The notes under the pieces were generated by a model that worked only from the letters and a program-made list of their open reading frames with translations, was not told the origin of the DNA and made no database searches. Below, one piece after another: positions 25,125 through 33,764 of a DNA stretch of 64,000 nt (positions are counted from its first letter, which is position 1; every line of letters begins with the position of its first letter). The stretch is from Streptomyces sp. NBC_01275. GTDB taxonomy: Bacteria; Actinomycetota; Actinomycetes; Streptomycetales; Streptomycetaceae. A program made the translations under genes and the position numbers. The DNA is taken from assembly GCF_026340655.1 (NCBI RefSeq), contig NZ_JAPEOZ010000001.1:2170001-2234000 (forward strand), written 5' to 3'.

Positions 25125-25985
25125 TCACAGCTCCTTGCGGAAATCCCGGAGGATCTCCTTCGTGCGATGTGCAGTAGCGGACTGTGCCGCCATGCGGTCC
25201 ATGACCTCCAGGTGGCTTGCCACCTCGGTGCGCGCGTCGAGATAGACGGCGCCGGTCAGGTACTCGCTGTAGACCATGTCCGGAAGTTCGGGCATGGCGA
25301 ATCGGAACAGCACGAAGGGTCCGTACGTGCCGGGGTGCGGCCCCGAGGAGAAGGGGGCGACCTGCAGCGTCACGTTGGGCAGGTTCGTGGCTTCGAGCAG
25401 TTTGTCGATCTGCGCGCGCATCACCTCCGGGCCGCCCGCCGGGCGGCGCAGCACGGTCTCGTCCATCACGACCCACAACCGGGGCGCGTCGGGACGAGTG
25501 AGCAGTTCCTGGCGTTGCATGCGTAGGTCGACGAGGCGCTCGATGTCCTCGGGCCGGGTCTGGCCGATGGCGCCGGACTTCAGGACTCCTCGCGCGTAGT
25601 CCTCGGTCTGGAGCAGGCCGGGGACGAAGTGGGGCTCGTACTGGCGGATCAGGGCGGCGGCGCCCTCCAGGCTGACGTGCATGGAGAACCAGCCGGGCAG
25701 GACGTCGTGGAACCGCTGCCACCAGCCGGGCCTGTTGGCGTCCTCGGCGAGCTGGACGAAGCCCTCGGCCTCCTCGTCGGTGACGCCGTAGGCCTTCAGC
25801 AGCAGCTGGAGGTACGGGATCTTGAGGGATACCTCGGCCATCTCCATACGGCGGACCGTGGCGGGGGCGACGCGGAGGATGCGGGCGGCTTCCTCACGCT
25901 TGAGCCCGGCGCGTTCCCGCAGGTCCAGCAGGCGCCGACCGAGGACCACCTGTCCCACCGTCGGCGCGGACCGCGGTTCGCTCAC
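25125..25985 (-). CDS. XRE-family regulator with DUF5753 domain (WhiJ-like)
   Basis: A 286-residue regulator. The helix-turn-helix is at about residues 10-70 (VGQVVLGRRLLDLRERAGLKREEAARILRVAPATVRRMEMAEVSLK in pieces) and the C-terminal DUF5753 ligand-type domain includes YEPHFVPGLLQTEDYARGVL and TLQVAPFSSGPHPGTYGPFVLFRF. The GTG at 25985 follows GGAGG by about eight bases; the upstream frame is Arg-rich and unlikely. It forms an operon with DUF397 and is divergent from a GHKL ATPase gene, the classic WhiJ-type arrangement controlling development. Confidence 0.93.
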   Translation of the reverse strand: MSEPRSAPTVGQVVLGRRLLDLRERAGLKREEAARILRVAPATVRRMEMAEVSLKIPYLQLLLKAYGVTDEEAEGFVQLAEDANRPGWWQRFHDVLPGWFSMHVSLEGAAALIRQYEPHFVPGLLQTEDYARGVLKSGAIGQTRPEDIERLVDLRMQRQELLTRPDAPRLWVVMDETVLRRPAGGPEVMRAQIDKLLEATNLPNVTLQVAPFSSGPHPGTYGPFVLFRFAMPELPDMVYSEYLTGAVYLDARTEVASHLEVMDRMAAQSATAHRTKEILRDFRKEL

Positions 25986-26102
25986 GCTCCACCTCCCCGA
26001 AGAGCCCGGCCGGCCGGTCGTCCGGGCCACGCTGGGCCCCGACCGGCGGGTCACGAAAGGAATCCTGACAGCCCTACGGCGCCACTCGAAGACCCATTCG
26101 AA

Positions 26103-26126
26103 GATCTGTACGAATACGTACGGATC
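26103..26126. promoter_or_regulatory. Inverted repeat upstream of the XRE gene
   Basis: GATCTGTACG (26103-26112) and CGTACGGATC (26117-26126) form ten-base arms with one mismatch around AATA. It lies 118 bases upstream of the XRE start, in a locally lower-GC stretch, and is a candidate promoter-operator. Confidence 0.45.
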
Positions 26127-26223
26127 GTCGGTGATCCCGGATTGGCGCCGTTCAACGTGCTGTTGCGAGCAGTGTGCCACGGCCCTTCACCGCGTCACAC
26201 AGCACTCTGCATTTTTCAGAGTG

Positions 26224-26238
26224 ACACTTGCCAAGTGT
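26224..26238. promoter_or_regulatory. Candidate operator before the GHKL ATPase
   Basis: ACACTT-GCC-AAGTGT is a perfect inverted repeat ending 16 bases before the GTG at 26255, directly downstream of an AT-rich GCATTTTTCAGAGTG. Its place over the likely promoter suggests binding by the divergent XRE regulator. Confidence 0.5.
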
Positions 26239-26254
26239 TCACGGCGGGGCGATA

Positions 26255-27556
26255 GTGGCAAGCGTGATTCCGTCCGCGCCCTTAGGAACAGACGCCGCCG
26301 CAGGCCGCCCCCAGGGTCTCGGTGCCGGTGGGGGTACCCCCGCTCGAGCGCATTCGAGAGTGGGGGAGGGAGCAGGCCTCGACCAGGCCGCTGCCGAGCG
26401 CCGGTTCCGATTCGAACTGGCCGCACATCCGGGTTCTCCCGCCCAGGCCAGACGCCTGGTCAGGGCTCGGCTGAGCGGTTGGTCGGTGTGCGAGGACACC
26501 TGCGACACGGCTGCCCTGGTCATATCCGAGCTGGTCACCAACGCGATCGTGCACACCGCGAGCAGCGTCGTCGTCTGCGAGCTGCACGACGGCGACGACG
26601 TGGTGCGCATAGCCGTGCGCGACGAGGGCTGCGCGCCGGGCGAGCCGCATCCCTCCCCGCAGCGCCCTGAAGAGGAGCACGGGAGGGGCCTGCTCCTCGT
26701 CGAGGCCCTCTGTCACGCCTGGGGCGCCCAGGAGCACGGGCCCGGCCTGCTGGTCTGGGCCGACCTGCCCCGCCAGGCCGAGGCGCCACGTGAAGAAACG
26801 GTGCGGCACTCCGGCCTGTCCGGGTCCGACGCCGAACCGACCGAGCCCGACGCCTCCTTGGTCAAGCCCCGCACCGACCTCGCCGCGCCGTCCAACGACC
26901 TCGGCTGGGGCGCCCGTCCGAAGCCTGGTCCGGCGGACGACTCGGGGGACGAGGCCGAGCCCGCGGAACAGGCCCACCGGCCCGCGCAGACCCCTCGACC
27001 CGAACAGGCGCACATCCCTGAGCAGGCGCACCTTCCCGAACAGGCGCACGGGCCCGAACAGACCCCTCGGCCCGAGCGAGCGCACCGGGAGCGCCGAGTG
27101 CGCCCGGACGGGCAGACCCACCGGCCCGACCAGACGCACCACGACGCCCCCATACGCCCGGACACGACCGACACTCGCCGGGAGTTGACCGCCGTCCGCC
27201 CGGAGTCGACCGGTGTACGCACGGAGTTGACCGGCACCCGCCCGGAGACCACCGGCGCACGCCCAGAAGCGACCAGGACCCGCCCGGACACGACCGGCAT
27301 ACGTTCCGAAGTGACGGGCATACGCCCGGAAGTGACCGCTCTACACCCGGACGCGACCGGCTCGGCCGTACGACGTCCCTACCTCGCCCCCGACGGCCTG
27401 GTCCCCCGCGTCTCCCCGCAGTGGCATCGGGCGGCCCCGGACCACGACGGCCGCACGACCGCCCGCTCCACGACCGTCGACGGCGAGTCGTCCGCCTGGC
27501 GGGCGCACCCCGGAACGGAAACCACGGGACCCACGGGGAACCGGGGCAGAACATGA
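26255..27556 (+). CDS. GHKL ATP-binding protein with long repetitive tail
   Basis: A 433-residue protein. Residues about 45-175 form a RsbW/SpoIIAB-like GHKL ATPase domain: N-box ISELVTNAIVHT, G1 box VRDEGCAP, and GRGLLLVEAL for the G2 region. The first 40 residues include a stretch encoded by an interspersed hairpin element. The last 250 residues are low-complexity and repetitive: PEQAH pentads at about 250-285, then about nine copies of a T-G-x-R-P-E/D-x-T motif. GTG 26255 follows GGCGGGG. In Streptomyces such stand-alone ATPases act as anti-sigma-like kinases or WhiJ-locus partners. It overlaps the next gene by four bases. Confidence 0.88.
   Translation: MASVIPSAPLGTDAAAGRPQGLGAGGGTPARAHSRVGEGAGLDQAAAERRFRFELAAHPGSPAQARRLVRARLSGWSVCEDTCDTAALVISELVTNAIVHTASSVVVCELHDGDDVVRIAVRDEGCAPGEPHPSPQRPEEEHGRGLLLVEALCHAWGAQEHGPGLLVWADLPRQAEAPREETVRHSGLSGSDAEPTEPDASLVKPRTDLAAPSNDLGWGARPKPGPADDSGDEAEPAEQAHRPAQTPRPEQAHIPEQAHLPEQAHGPEQTPRPERAHRERRVRPDGQTHRPDQTHHDAPIRPDTTDTRRELTAVRPESTGVRTELTGTRPETTGARPEATRTRPDTTGIRSEVTGIRPEVTALHPDATGSAVRRPYLAPDGLVPRVSPQWHRAAPDHDGRTTARSTTVDGESSAWRAHPGTETTGPTGNRGRT
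26330..26370. repeat. Interspersed hairpin element inside the GHKL gene
   Basis: GGGGGTACCCCC (26330-26341) is a perfect palindrome; it is followed by CTCGA-GCGCAT-TCGAG (26343-26358) and TGGGGGA, so CCCCCGCTCGA can also pair with TCGAGAGTGGGGG. This combination is familiar to me as a common interspersed sequence of Streptomyces genomes, usually intergenic; here it is translated in frame within the ATPase N-terminus. Confidence 0.7.
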
Positions 27557-27993
27557 GCCCCGCGCCCGGCCGGAGTCCGGTGCTCAACCTCGACACACTC
27601 GTCCGTCTGCGGCGCGGCCTGGGCAACGCCCCGGCGCCGCTGCGCCGGCTGAGCCTGCCCGACGGCATGACGGCCCCGCTGGGCTGTGACGCCGTGGCCG
27701 TCCCGGCCGGGATCGGCCCGCTGCTCATGCCCCGGCTGCCACGCGTGGGCTGCGTCTACTCCGACGAGACGCACTGGTGGTGGATCGTCCCGTCCGACTC
27801 CGACTACGCCCTGGAGTGGCCGGCCCCCGCGCGCTACGCGACGGGCGCGATCGTCCCGGACGCCTTGCACGCCCCCGGCCTCATCCACCGACCGGACGGC
27901 ACGCTCCCGTACACCCCGCCGATCCCCCTCTATCTGACGCTGTGCCGCATCACGGGCACGACGCCCGCCTGGTCACGGCCCATCAGCGCGTAG
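27553..27993 (+). CDS. Unrecognised protein coupled to the GHKL ATPase
   Basis: A 146-residue protein I cannot assign to a family. Its ATG overlaps the GHKL stop (ATGA). The centre reads AVAVPAGIGPLLMPRLPRVGCVYSDETHWWWIVPSDSDYALEWP, with a Trp triplet, and the C-terminus has PPIPLYLTLCRITGTTPAWS. There is no signal peptide or membrane span. The tight coupling suggests it works with the ATPase, perhaps as its target or scaffold. Confidence 0.75.
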   Translation: MSPAPGRSPVLNLDTLVRLRRGLGNAPAPLRRLSLPDGMTAPLGCDAVAVPAGIGPLLMPRLPRVGCVYSDETHWWWIVPSDSDYALEWPAPARYATGAIVPDALHAPGLIHRPDGTLPYTPPIPLYLTLCRITGTTPAWSRPISA

Positions 27994-28140
27994 GGCCGCT
28001 GCCGAAATCCGGCCCGCTTCCCTACGGCACCCCCGTCCCCGGCGCACGCCCGCGCGCACGTTCTTCCCTTCCTGCGCCCTGTCCTCATGCATCCCCTCCC
28101 GCGATAGTGGCCGTTCGTCCACGATCGGGGGAGGTCGACG

Positions 28141-30195
28141 GTGCGGAAGGTGCCGCAGCAGCAGAGCCCTGACCAGCACGGGCAGGACAGCGGGCAGGAG
28201 CGCGAGCACAAGCAGGAACCCGAGCGGGAACCTGAGGGGGAACCCGGGCAGGAGCCCAAGCAGGACCATGGTCATGAGCGTGATGTGTCCGAGTCGGAGC
28301 GGCTGCTCTTCGGCGGCCCTCTCCGTTACGACATGGGCTGGAACCAGCACCGGGACGCGTTCCTGGAGCTGAGCTTCCGCGCCATGGTGACCCGGCTGCC
28401 CTCGCTGCTCACCGCCAGCCTCCGGCTCGCCCGGGAGGCCGATCCGCAGGCGGCCAGGGTCGTGCTGTCCGCGGAGGTGGCCCGGGGCGCGGCACAGGCG
28501 GTGGGCCTGCTCGCGGTGAACTCCGTGCTGGGCCGGCTGATCGGCGGCGGCCCCATCGAGGACCGGCTGCGCGGGGCCGCTCCCGCGCTGGCCGCCATGG
28601 CCGTCGTACTCCTGGTCGGGGCGGTGTTGCGGGCCGCGTCGACATATGCCACCGGGCGGCTGGAGCCCAAGGTGGAGCGGGTGGCGACCGAGCTGTATCT
28701 GGAGCGGGCGGCGGCGGTCGAGCTCGCCGCGATCGAGGACCACGCCTTCCACAAGCTGCTGGACACCGCGCAGTACGGCGCCGCCTCGGCCCGCCGGATG
28801 ATCATGTACGGCACGCGCGTGGTGAACGCGATGATCTCGCTGGTGGCGGCGGCCGGCGTGCTGACCGTGCTGCACCCGCTGCTGCTGCCCCTGCTGGTGA
28901 CGATGACCCTGCCCAGCGCCTGGAGCGCCCTGACCAACGCCCGGCGCCGCTACGAGTCCTTCCACACCTGGGTGCAGCACGCGCGCGCGGGACATCTGAT
29001 CGCGAGCCTGCTCACCGAGCCGGAGGCCGCCCCCGAGATCCGCGTCCACGGCGTCGGCCCCTTCCTGCTGCGGCACTTCCGCGCGATGTCGGAGACCGCG
29101 GAGGCGGAGCAGGCCCGGCTGGCCCGGCTCGCGGCGCGCACCGGGCTGATCGCGGCGACCTGGACGGGCCTGGCGACGGCGGCGACGTACGCCACGCTGG
29201 GCGGGCTGCTGCTGACCGGGACGATGGCGCTGGCGGTGGCGGGCACGGCCGTGATCGCGATCCGCAGCGGCTCCGCGAGCCTGAACACCCTGGTCCTGGA
29301 GGTCAACCAGCTGCACGAGGAAGCCCTGTTCGTGGGCGATCTCCAGCGCCTGTACGTGGAGGCGGCCGAACGGGCGATCCCGGTGGGCGGCGATGCCCTG
29401 CCGGAGGATCCGCGGGAGATCCGCTTCGAGAACGTCACCTTCGGCTATCCGGGGGAGTCGACCCGGCCCGCCCTGGACGACGTCACCCTGGCCCTCCCTC
29501 TCGGCCGGATCATCGCGCTCGTCGGCGAGAACGGCTCGGGCAAGACGACCTTGGTGAAGCTGCTGGCGGGGCTGTACAAGCCGGATCGCGGACGGATCCT
29601 GTGGGACGACGTGGACGCGGCGCAGGCGGACCGGGGTCAACTGGCCGAGCGGATCGCGATGCTGGCGCAGGACTTCAAGCGCTGGCCGTTCACGGCCCGG
29701 GTCAACGTCGCCGTCGGCCGGTCCTCCGCGCCGCTGACCGAGGAGCGGCTGGCCGCGTCGATCGCCGAGGCCGGCGCCGAGGAGGTGGTCGCGGACCTGC
29801 CGCGCGGCCTGGACACCCTGCTCGCCCGGCACTTCAGCGGCGGGCACGAGCTGTCGGGGGGCCAGTGGCAGCGCCTGGGCATCGCACGGGCCGCGTACCG
29901 GCGCGGGCGCATCCTGATCGTGGACGAGCCGACGGCGGCTCTGGACGCCCGGGCCGAGCTGGAGGTCTTCGAGAAGATCCGCGCGCTGGCCGACAGCGGC
30001 CAGACGGTCGTGCTGATCACCCACCGGCTGGCGTCGGTCCGGCACGCGGACCTGGTGCACGTCCTGGACCAGGGCCGGCTGGTGGAGTCCGGCACCCCCG
30101 ACGAACTGCTGGCGGGCGGGGGCGTCTACGCCGAGCTGTACACGCTCCAGGCGGAGCAGTTCACCGCGCAAGGACCCCCGTCAAAGGTGGGTTGA
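28141..30195 (+). CDS. ABC transporter, fused permease-ATPase
   Basis: A 684-residue half-transporter. Residues 1-50 are a Gln/Glu/Pro-rich tail with repeated EREPEGEPGQEP, soluble and probably disordered. Six membrane spans follow (about 95-390), then an ATPase domain with Walker A GENGSGKTTLVK (about 462-473), Q-loop AQDFKRWPF, signature ELSGGQWQRLGIAR and Walker B ILIVDEPTAALD, ending with the switch His in LITHRLASV. It is complete as a homodimeric exporter. The sequence resembles peptide/lipid exporters adjoining no precursor gene here, so no substrate is assigned. The GTG start follows GGGGGAGG. Confidence 0.92.
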   Translation: MRKVPQQQSPDQHGQDSGQEREHKQEPEREPEGEPGQEPKQDHGHERDVSESERLLFGGPLRYDMGWNQHRDAFLELSFRAMVTRLPSLLTASLRLAREADPQAARVVLSAEVARGAAQAVGLLAVNSVLGRLIGGGPIEDRLRGAAPALAAMAVVLLVGAVLRAASTYATGRLEPKVERVATELYLERAAAVELAAIEDHAFHKLLDTAQYGAASARRMIMYGTRVVNAMISLVAAAGVLTVLHPLLLPLLVTMTLPSAWSALTNARRRYESFHTWVQHARAGHLIASLLTEPEAAPEIRVHGVGPFLLRHFRAMSETAEAEQARLARLAARTGLIAATWTGLATAATYATLGGLLLTGTMALAVAGTAVIAIRSGSASLNTLVLEVNQLHEEALFVGDLQRLYVEAAERAIPVGGDALPEDPREIRFENVTFGYPGESTRPALDDVTLALPLGRIIALVGENGSGKTTLVKLLAGLYKPDRGRILWDDVDAAQADRGQLAERIAMLAQDFKRWPFTARVNVAVGRSSAPLTEERLAASIAEAGAEEVVADLPRGLDTLLARHFSGGHELSGGQWQRLGIARAAYRRGRILIVDEPTAALDARAELEVFEKIRALADSGQTVVLITHRLASVRHADLVHVLDQGRLVESGTPDELLAGGGVYAELYTLQAEQFTAQGPPSKVG

Positions 30196-30199
30196 CCGC

Positions 30200-30376
30200 T
30201 CACTCGAGTGCGTCGCCGCCCCGGACGACCACCAGGAACGTGTCCGTCGCAAGGTCCATGACGACCTCGGCGGCCAGACCCTCCATGCGCCGCGCGTGCG
30301 CGAACTCCTCCGCCGGCCACGATCCGCGCGGCCCACCCGCGGGAAAGCGTTCGAGCACGGTTCGCCCGTTCACCAT
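30200..30376 (-). CDS. Small unrecognised protein
   Basis: A 58-residue protein starting MVNGRTVLERFPAGGPRGSWPAEEFAHARR and ending with a hydrophobic strand AAEVVMDLATDTFLVVVRG. The ATG is eight bases after a clean GGAGG, which is the main support. It is convergent with the ABC transporter, only four bases apart. No family is recognised; length and composition resemble small conserved Streptomyces hypothetical proteins. Confidence 0.6.
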   Translation of the reverse strand: MVNGRTVLERFPAGGPRGSWPAEEFAHARRMEGLAAEVVMDLATDTFLVVVRGGDALE

Positions 30377-30409
30377 CTCGCACACCTCCGATAAGCGTCG
30401 TGCTTGTAG

Positions 30410-30773
30410 GAGTTAACGCTCCTGAGAGGCCCGACGCCTCGCCCGGTGACGGTACTGAGACGTAGTCGACACGGGGCCGGCGCGGAATGTGAGCATTCCG
30501 TCACCTTCCGCTCATACGACGCACCCTCCGTGTCAGAGAACGCACCCTTCGTGTCAGCACGCGTGCTCGTCCTCCGCGTTCCGGGTGTCGTACTCCTGCT
30601 CCTGTCTTCAGGCGTCAGGCGTCAGGCGTCAGGCGTCAGAAGGAGTCACTGCGTCGACGTACGACGATGTCGTGCCCCCGGGTGAGCCGTGGCCCGCATC
30701 TCGTCCCGGACCTGTCGCGGAGCCCGGCCGAGCGGGCACCCTGGGCCACGACGCCTCCTGGAGGGAGCCCGGC
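30410..30773. other. Gene-free region with repeats and palindromes
   Basis: Three structures fill this interval before the EEP gene. GGAATG-TGAG-CATTCC (30484-30499) is a perfect inverted repeat. An 18-bp segment ACGCACCCTCCGTGTCAG is duplicated at 30519 and 30540 with one change. TCAGGCG is repeated four and a half times at 30608-30639. No credible gene is seen. Confidence 0.65.
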
Positions 30774-31724
30774 ATGCTCCTCGGCACCTGGAACCTCGAG
30801 AACCTGTACCGGCCCGGCGGACCGTACGGCCCGCAGGACAAGGCCGCGTACGAGGCGAAGCTCGCCGCGCTCGCCGTCGTGGTCGCCGCGCTGGATCCCG
30901 GTGTGCTCGGTGTGCAGGAGGTCGGCGAGCCCGAGGCGCTGGCGGACCTGCTGGAGACGGTGGGCGGCGCCTGGCACACGGCGCTGTCGTCGCACCCCGA
31001 CGGCCGGGGCATCCGGGTCGGCGTGGTCAGCCGTACGCCGCTGGAGGTGCTGGCCGACACGCGCGCGTTGCCGGCGAAGCTGCGCCCGGTGCAGTCGGAC
31101 GACTCCGGGGCGACCGTGGAGGGGACGGGCCGCGGGTTCCTGGCGGTGGAGACGGTCACGGAGGCCGGGCCGCTGCGGGTGGCGGTGGCGCATCTGAAGT
31201 CGAAGCTGCTGACGTATCCGGGTGATCGTTTCTTCCCGCGCGACGAGGGCGAACGGGCCCGCTACGGCGCGTACGCCCTGTACCGCCGGGCCGCCGAGGC
31301 GACGGCGCTGCGCGCGCTCGCCGACGAGTTGCTGGCCGGCGACGGCCGGGAGCGGGACGTGGCGGTGCTGGGCGATCTGAACGACGAGGTGCAGGCGGCG
31401 ACCACGCAGATCCTGCTCGGCCCGCCCGGCTCGGAGATCGGCACGCCCGGCTATCCCCAGGCCGACAAGGGCGACGCGGCCCGGCTGTGGGACGTCGCCC
31501 CGCTGATCCCCGCCGACCGGCGCTACTCGCGGATCGACTCGGGTCGCCGCGAGCTGATCGATCACGTCCTGGCCAGTCACCGCCTGGTCCACCGGGTGAC
31601 GGCGGCGGGCACCGGGACCGGGACCGAGGAGGAGCTACGGCTCCCGTCGGTGGGCGCGGACCCGGCGGCGCGCCGGAGCGAGCCGGGGTCGGACCATGCG
31701 CCGGTGTGGGTGCGGATCGGTTGA
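30774..31724 (+). CDS. Endonuclease/exonuclease/phosphatase-family protein
   Basis: A 316-residue EEP-fold hydrolase. It opens LLGTWNLENLYRPGG (metal-binding Asn), has LGVQEVGEPEAL (catalytic Glu), VAHLKSKLL, VAVLGDLNDEVQ (Asp/Asn pair) and ends SEPGSDHAPVWVRI (Asp-His pair), so the full catalytic set is present. There is no signal peptide, so it is probably cytoplasmic and acts on nucleic acid, nucleotides or phospho-lipid-like substrates. The ATG follows GGAGGG. It is convergent with the FUSC gene, 12 bases apart. Confidence 0.9.
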   Translation: MLLGTWNLENLYRPGGPYGPQDKAAYEAKLAALAVVVAALDPGVLGVQEVGEPEALADLLETVGGAWHTALSSHPDGRGIRVGVVSRTPLEVLADTRALPAKLRPVQSDDSGATVEGTGRGFLAVETVTEAGPLRVAVAHLKSKLLTYPGDRFFPRDEGERARYGAYALYRRAAEATALRALADELLAGDGRERDVAVLGDLNDEVQAATTQILLGPPGSEIGTPGYPQADKGDAARLWDVAPLIPADRRYSRIDSGRRELIDHVLASHRLVHRVTAAGTGTGTEEELRLPSVGADPAARRSEPGSDHAPVWVRIG

Positions 31725-31736
31725 CGCCCGCCTGCG

Positions 31737-33764
31737 CTACCCGGCGATGGGCAGCGCCGGATCCGGAGTCGGCAGCCCCACCTTCTCGCGTGCTGCGGCG
31801 AGTTCGGCGAGGAGTTCGGCGAGCCGCTGCCGATGTCCCGGGGTGAGCCGGCCGGTGTCGTCGAGGTGGACGGCGCAGGCGGTGGTCGTGTCGACGAGCC
31901 GTTCCAGGATCGCGGCGACCTCGTCCGTGCCCTCCGTGTGCCGGGCGAGGGCGGGCAGTTCATGGGCGGAGAGGGCTATGGCGGTGCGGGCCTCGGCGAG
32001 GGTGCGGTAGGCCTCGCGGCGCAGGGTCCAGCGCTCGGCGCGGTCCTCGGAGCCCCCGGAACCGCCTGAGCCGTCGGAGCAACCGGAGCCGCCGGAGTTG
32101 TCAGCGTTATCAGCATTGTCAGTGGTGTCAGTGGTGTCAGTGGTGTCGGAGCCGTCGAGCACATGGGCGAGGTAGGCGTGCGCGGCGGCCTCGGCGGCGG
32201 CGAGCCGGGCGCGCACCTGGCCGCCGCGCTGCCCCGGCATCGGCAGATGTCCGACGATCAGCACGATCGCGCAGGCCAGCAGGGTTTCGACGATCCGGCT
32301 GGCGGAGGCCTGCGGTTCCCCGCCGACCATCACGAGGGACAGCACGAGGGCGGTGACGACGGCGGTCTGGGCGGCGAAGTGCCGGGTGGAGACGGGGACC
32401 AGCGCCCCGCAGACGGCGACCAGCGCCACGAGCCCCTCCGGCCTCGGCAGCACGGCGGCGAACCCGGCGAAGACGAGCGCCCCAAGCACGGTGCCCGCGG
32501 CCCGGGACAGCACCCGCGAGGCCAGGGGCCCGAGGTCGGGCTTGACCAGGAAGACGGCGGTGGCGGGCAGCCAGTACCAGTGCGTGTGCTGCCCGTACCA
32601 GTGGGAGTGGTGCAGGGCCTGCGCGATGCCGGCGCTGGCCCCGAAGGAGAGGGCGACCCGCAGCCCGTACTCGCGCCCGCCGGCTCCGAAGGCGGTCCGC
32701 AGCAAGGCCCTCGCACCCCTCCGCCGGGTGTGCAGATCGGTCGCGCTCCCCTGGTCGAAGGCGTCGGCGGCGTGCAGCAGGGCGTCGTCGAGGGCGCGCA
32801 GCGCGGGCGCGGACCGGGAGGGCGCGGGCAACGGCCCGGTGTGCGTGTTCTCGCGTACGGCGGCGGCGAGCCGTCGGGGTCCTTCGGCGGCGCGCCCGGA
32901 GACGGACTCCCCGGCCCAGGCGAGGGCGGTCGCGGCCTCGGCCAGCGGCAGGGCGGCGGCGTACTGGGCGTGCAGTCGCCGTTCGGTCGCGGAGCTGGCG
33001 AAGCGTCGCAGCCGGGGTCCGGCGAGGGCGTCCTGGGCGTGGTCGAGGGCGGCGGTGAGGGCGGCGCGGCGGGCGGTGGCGTGCTGGGTGCCTGCGGCGG
33101 CGAGCAGCGTGGCGACGGCGTCGTACACGCCGGCCACCGCGTCCCGCTCCCCGTCGAAGCGGAAGTCGCCGGTCAGCGAGCCGGGCGTGGGCAGCGCGAG
33201 CCGCAGCGCCAGCAGCCATCCGGCGCCGGCGAGGAAGGCGAGGGCCCGGGTCCAGCCGGCCTCCGGCGCCGGCATCCCGGCCCCGATCGCGGCGGCGACC
33301 AGCAGTTGCGTCCCGCCCCCGGAGGCGACGGGTCCGATGGCGCTCATCCCGCCGGCCAGCAGCCCGAGCCCGGTGAGCAGGGCCGTCAGCGCGACGGCTC
33401 CGACGTGGTCCCCGGCGTACGTCCCGACGAGCAGCCCGCCCGCCCCGGCGAGCGCGGGTGCCCCCAGCCGTTTGACGGCGGTCCGTCGGCTGCCGGGCCG
33501 GTCGTTGATCCCGGCGAGCATGGCGGCGATGGCGGCGATGACGCCGAGCGAGACACGGTCGGTGAGAACGGCCACGAGCAACAGGGGCCCCGCCGCCAGC
33601 GCGCCTCGCGTGACCGCGCTCCAGGGCACGGGCCCGCGCTGGGCGCGCAGGGCGTGGGCGAGCCAGGGCGGGAGTGCGGCGAGTGCGCGAACGTGAACGG
33701 GAGCGGGAACGGACGGCGCAGGGGGTGCAGGAGTGGAAGGGGGAGCGGGCGGGCGCGGGGACAC
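31737..33764 (-). CDS. FUSC-family inner membrane protein
   Basis: A 675-residue protein of the fusaric-acid-resistance/YccC type. It has two blocks of about five membrane spans (residues about 50-180 and 350-480) separated by cytoplasmic helices, and a long C-terminal helical domain. HSHWYGQHTHWYWLPATAVFLVKPDLG is a FUSC-like span junction. A low-complexity stretch DTTDTTDTTDNADNADNSGG near residue 535 is encoded by a short repeat. The GTG at 33764 follows AGGAG by four bases and is preferred; an ATG 93 bases upstream lacks a ribosome site. Likely a proton-linked exporter of aromatic acids; substrate unknown. Confidence 0.85.
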   Translation of the reverse strand: MSPRPPAPPSTPAPPAPSVPAPVHVRALAALPPWLAHALRAQRGPVPWSAVTRGALAAGPLLLVAVLTDRVSLGVIAAIAAMLAGINDRPGSRRTAVKRLGAPALAGAGGLLVGTYAGDHVGAVALTALLTGLGLLAGGMSAIGPVASGGGTQLLVAAAIGAGMPAPEAGWTRALAFLAGAGWLLALRLALPTPGSLTGDFRFDGERDAVAGVYDAVATLLAAAGTQHATARRAALTAALDHAQDALAGPRLRRFASSATERRLHAQYAAALPLAEAATALAWAGESVSGRAAEGPRRLAAAVRENTHTGPLPAPSRSAPALRALDDALLHAADAFDQGSATDLHTRRRGARALLRTAFGAGGREYGLRVALSFGASAGIAQALHHSHWYGQHTHWYWLPATAVFLVKPDLGPLASRVLSRAAGTVLGALVFAGFAAVLPRPEGLVALVAVCGALVPVSTRHFAAQTAVVTALVLSLVMVGGEPQASASRIVETLLACAIVLIVGHLPMPGQRGGQVRARLAAAEAAAHAYLAHVLDGSDTTDTTDTTDNADNADNSGGSGCSDGSGGSGGSEDRAERWTLRREAYRTLAEARTAIALSAHELPALARHTEGTDEVAAILERLVDTTTACAVHLDDTGRLTPGHRQRLAELLAELAAAREKVGLPTPDPALPIAG

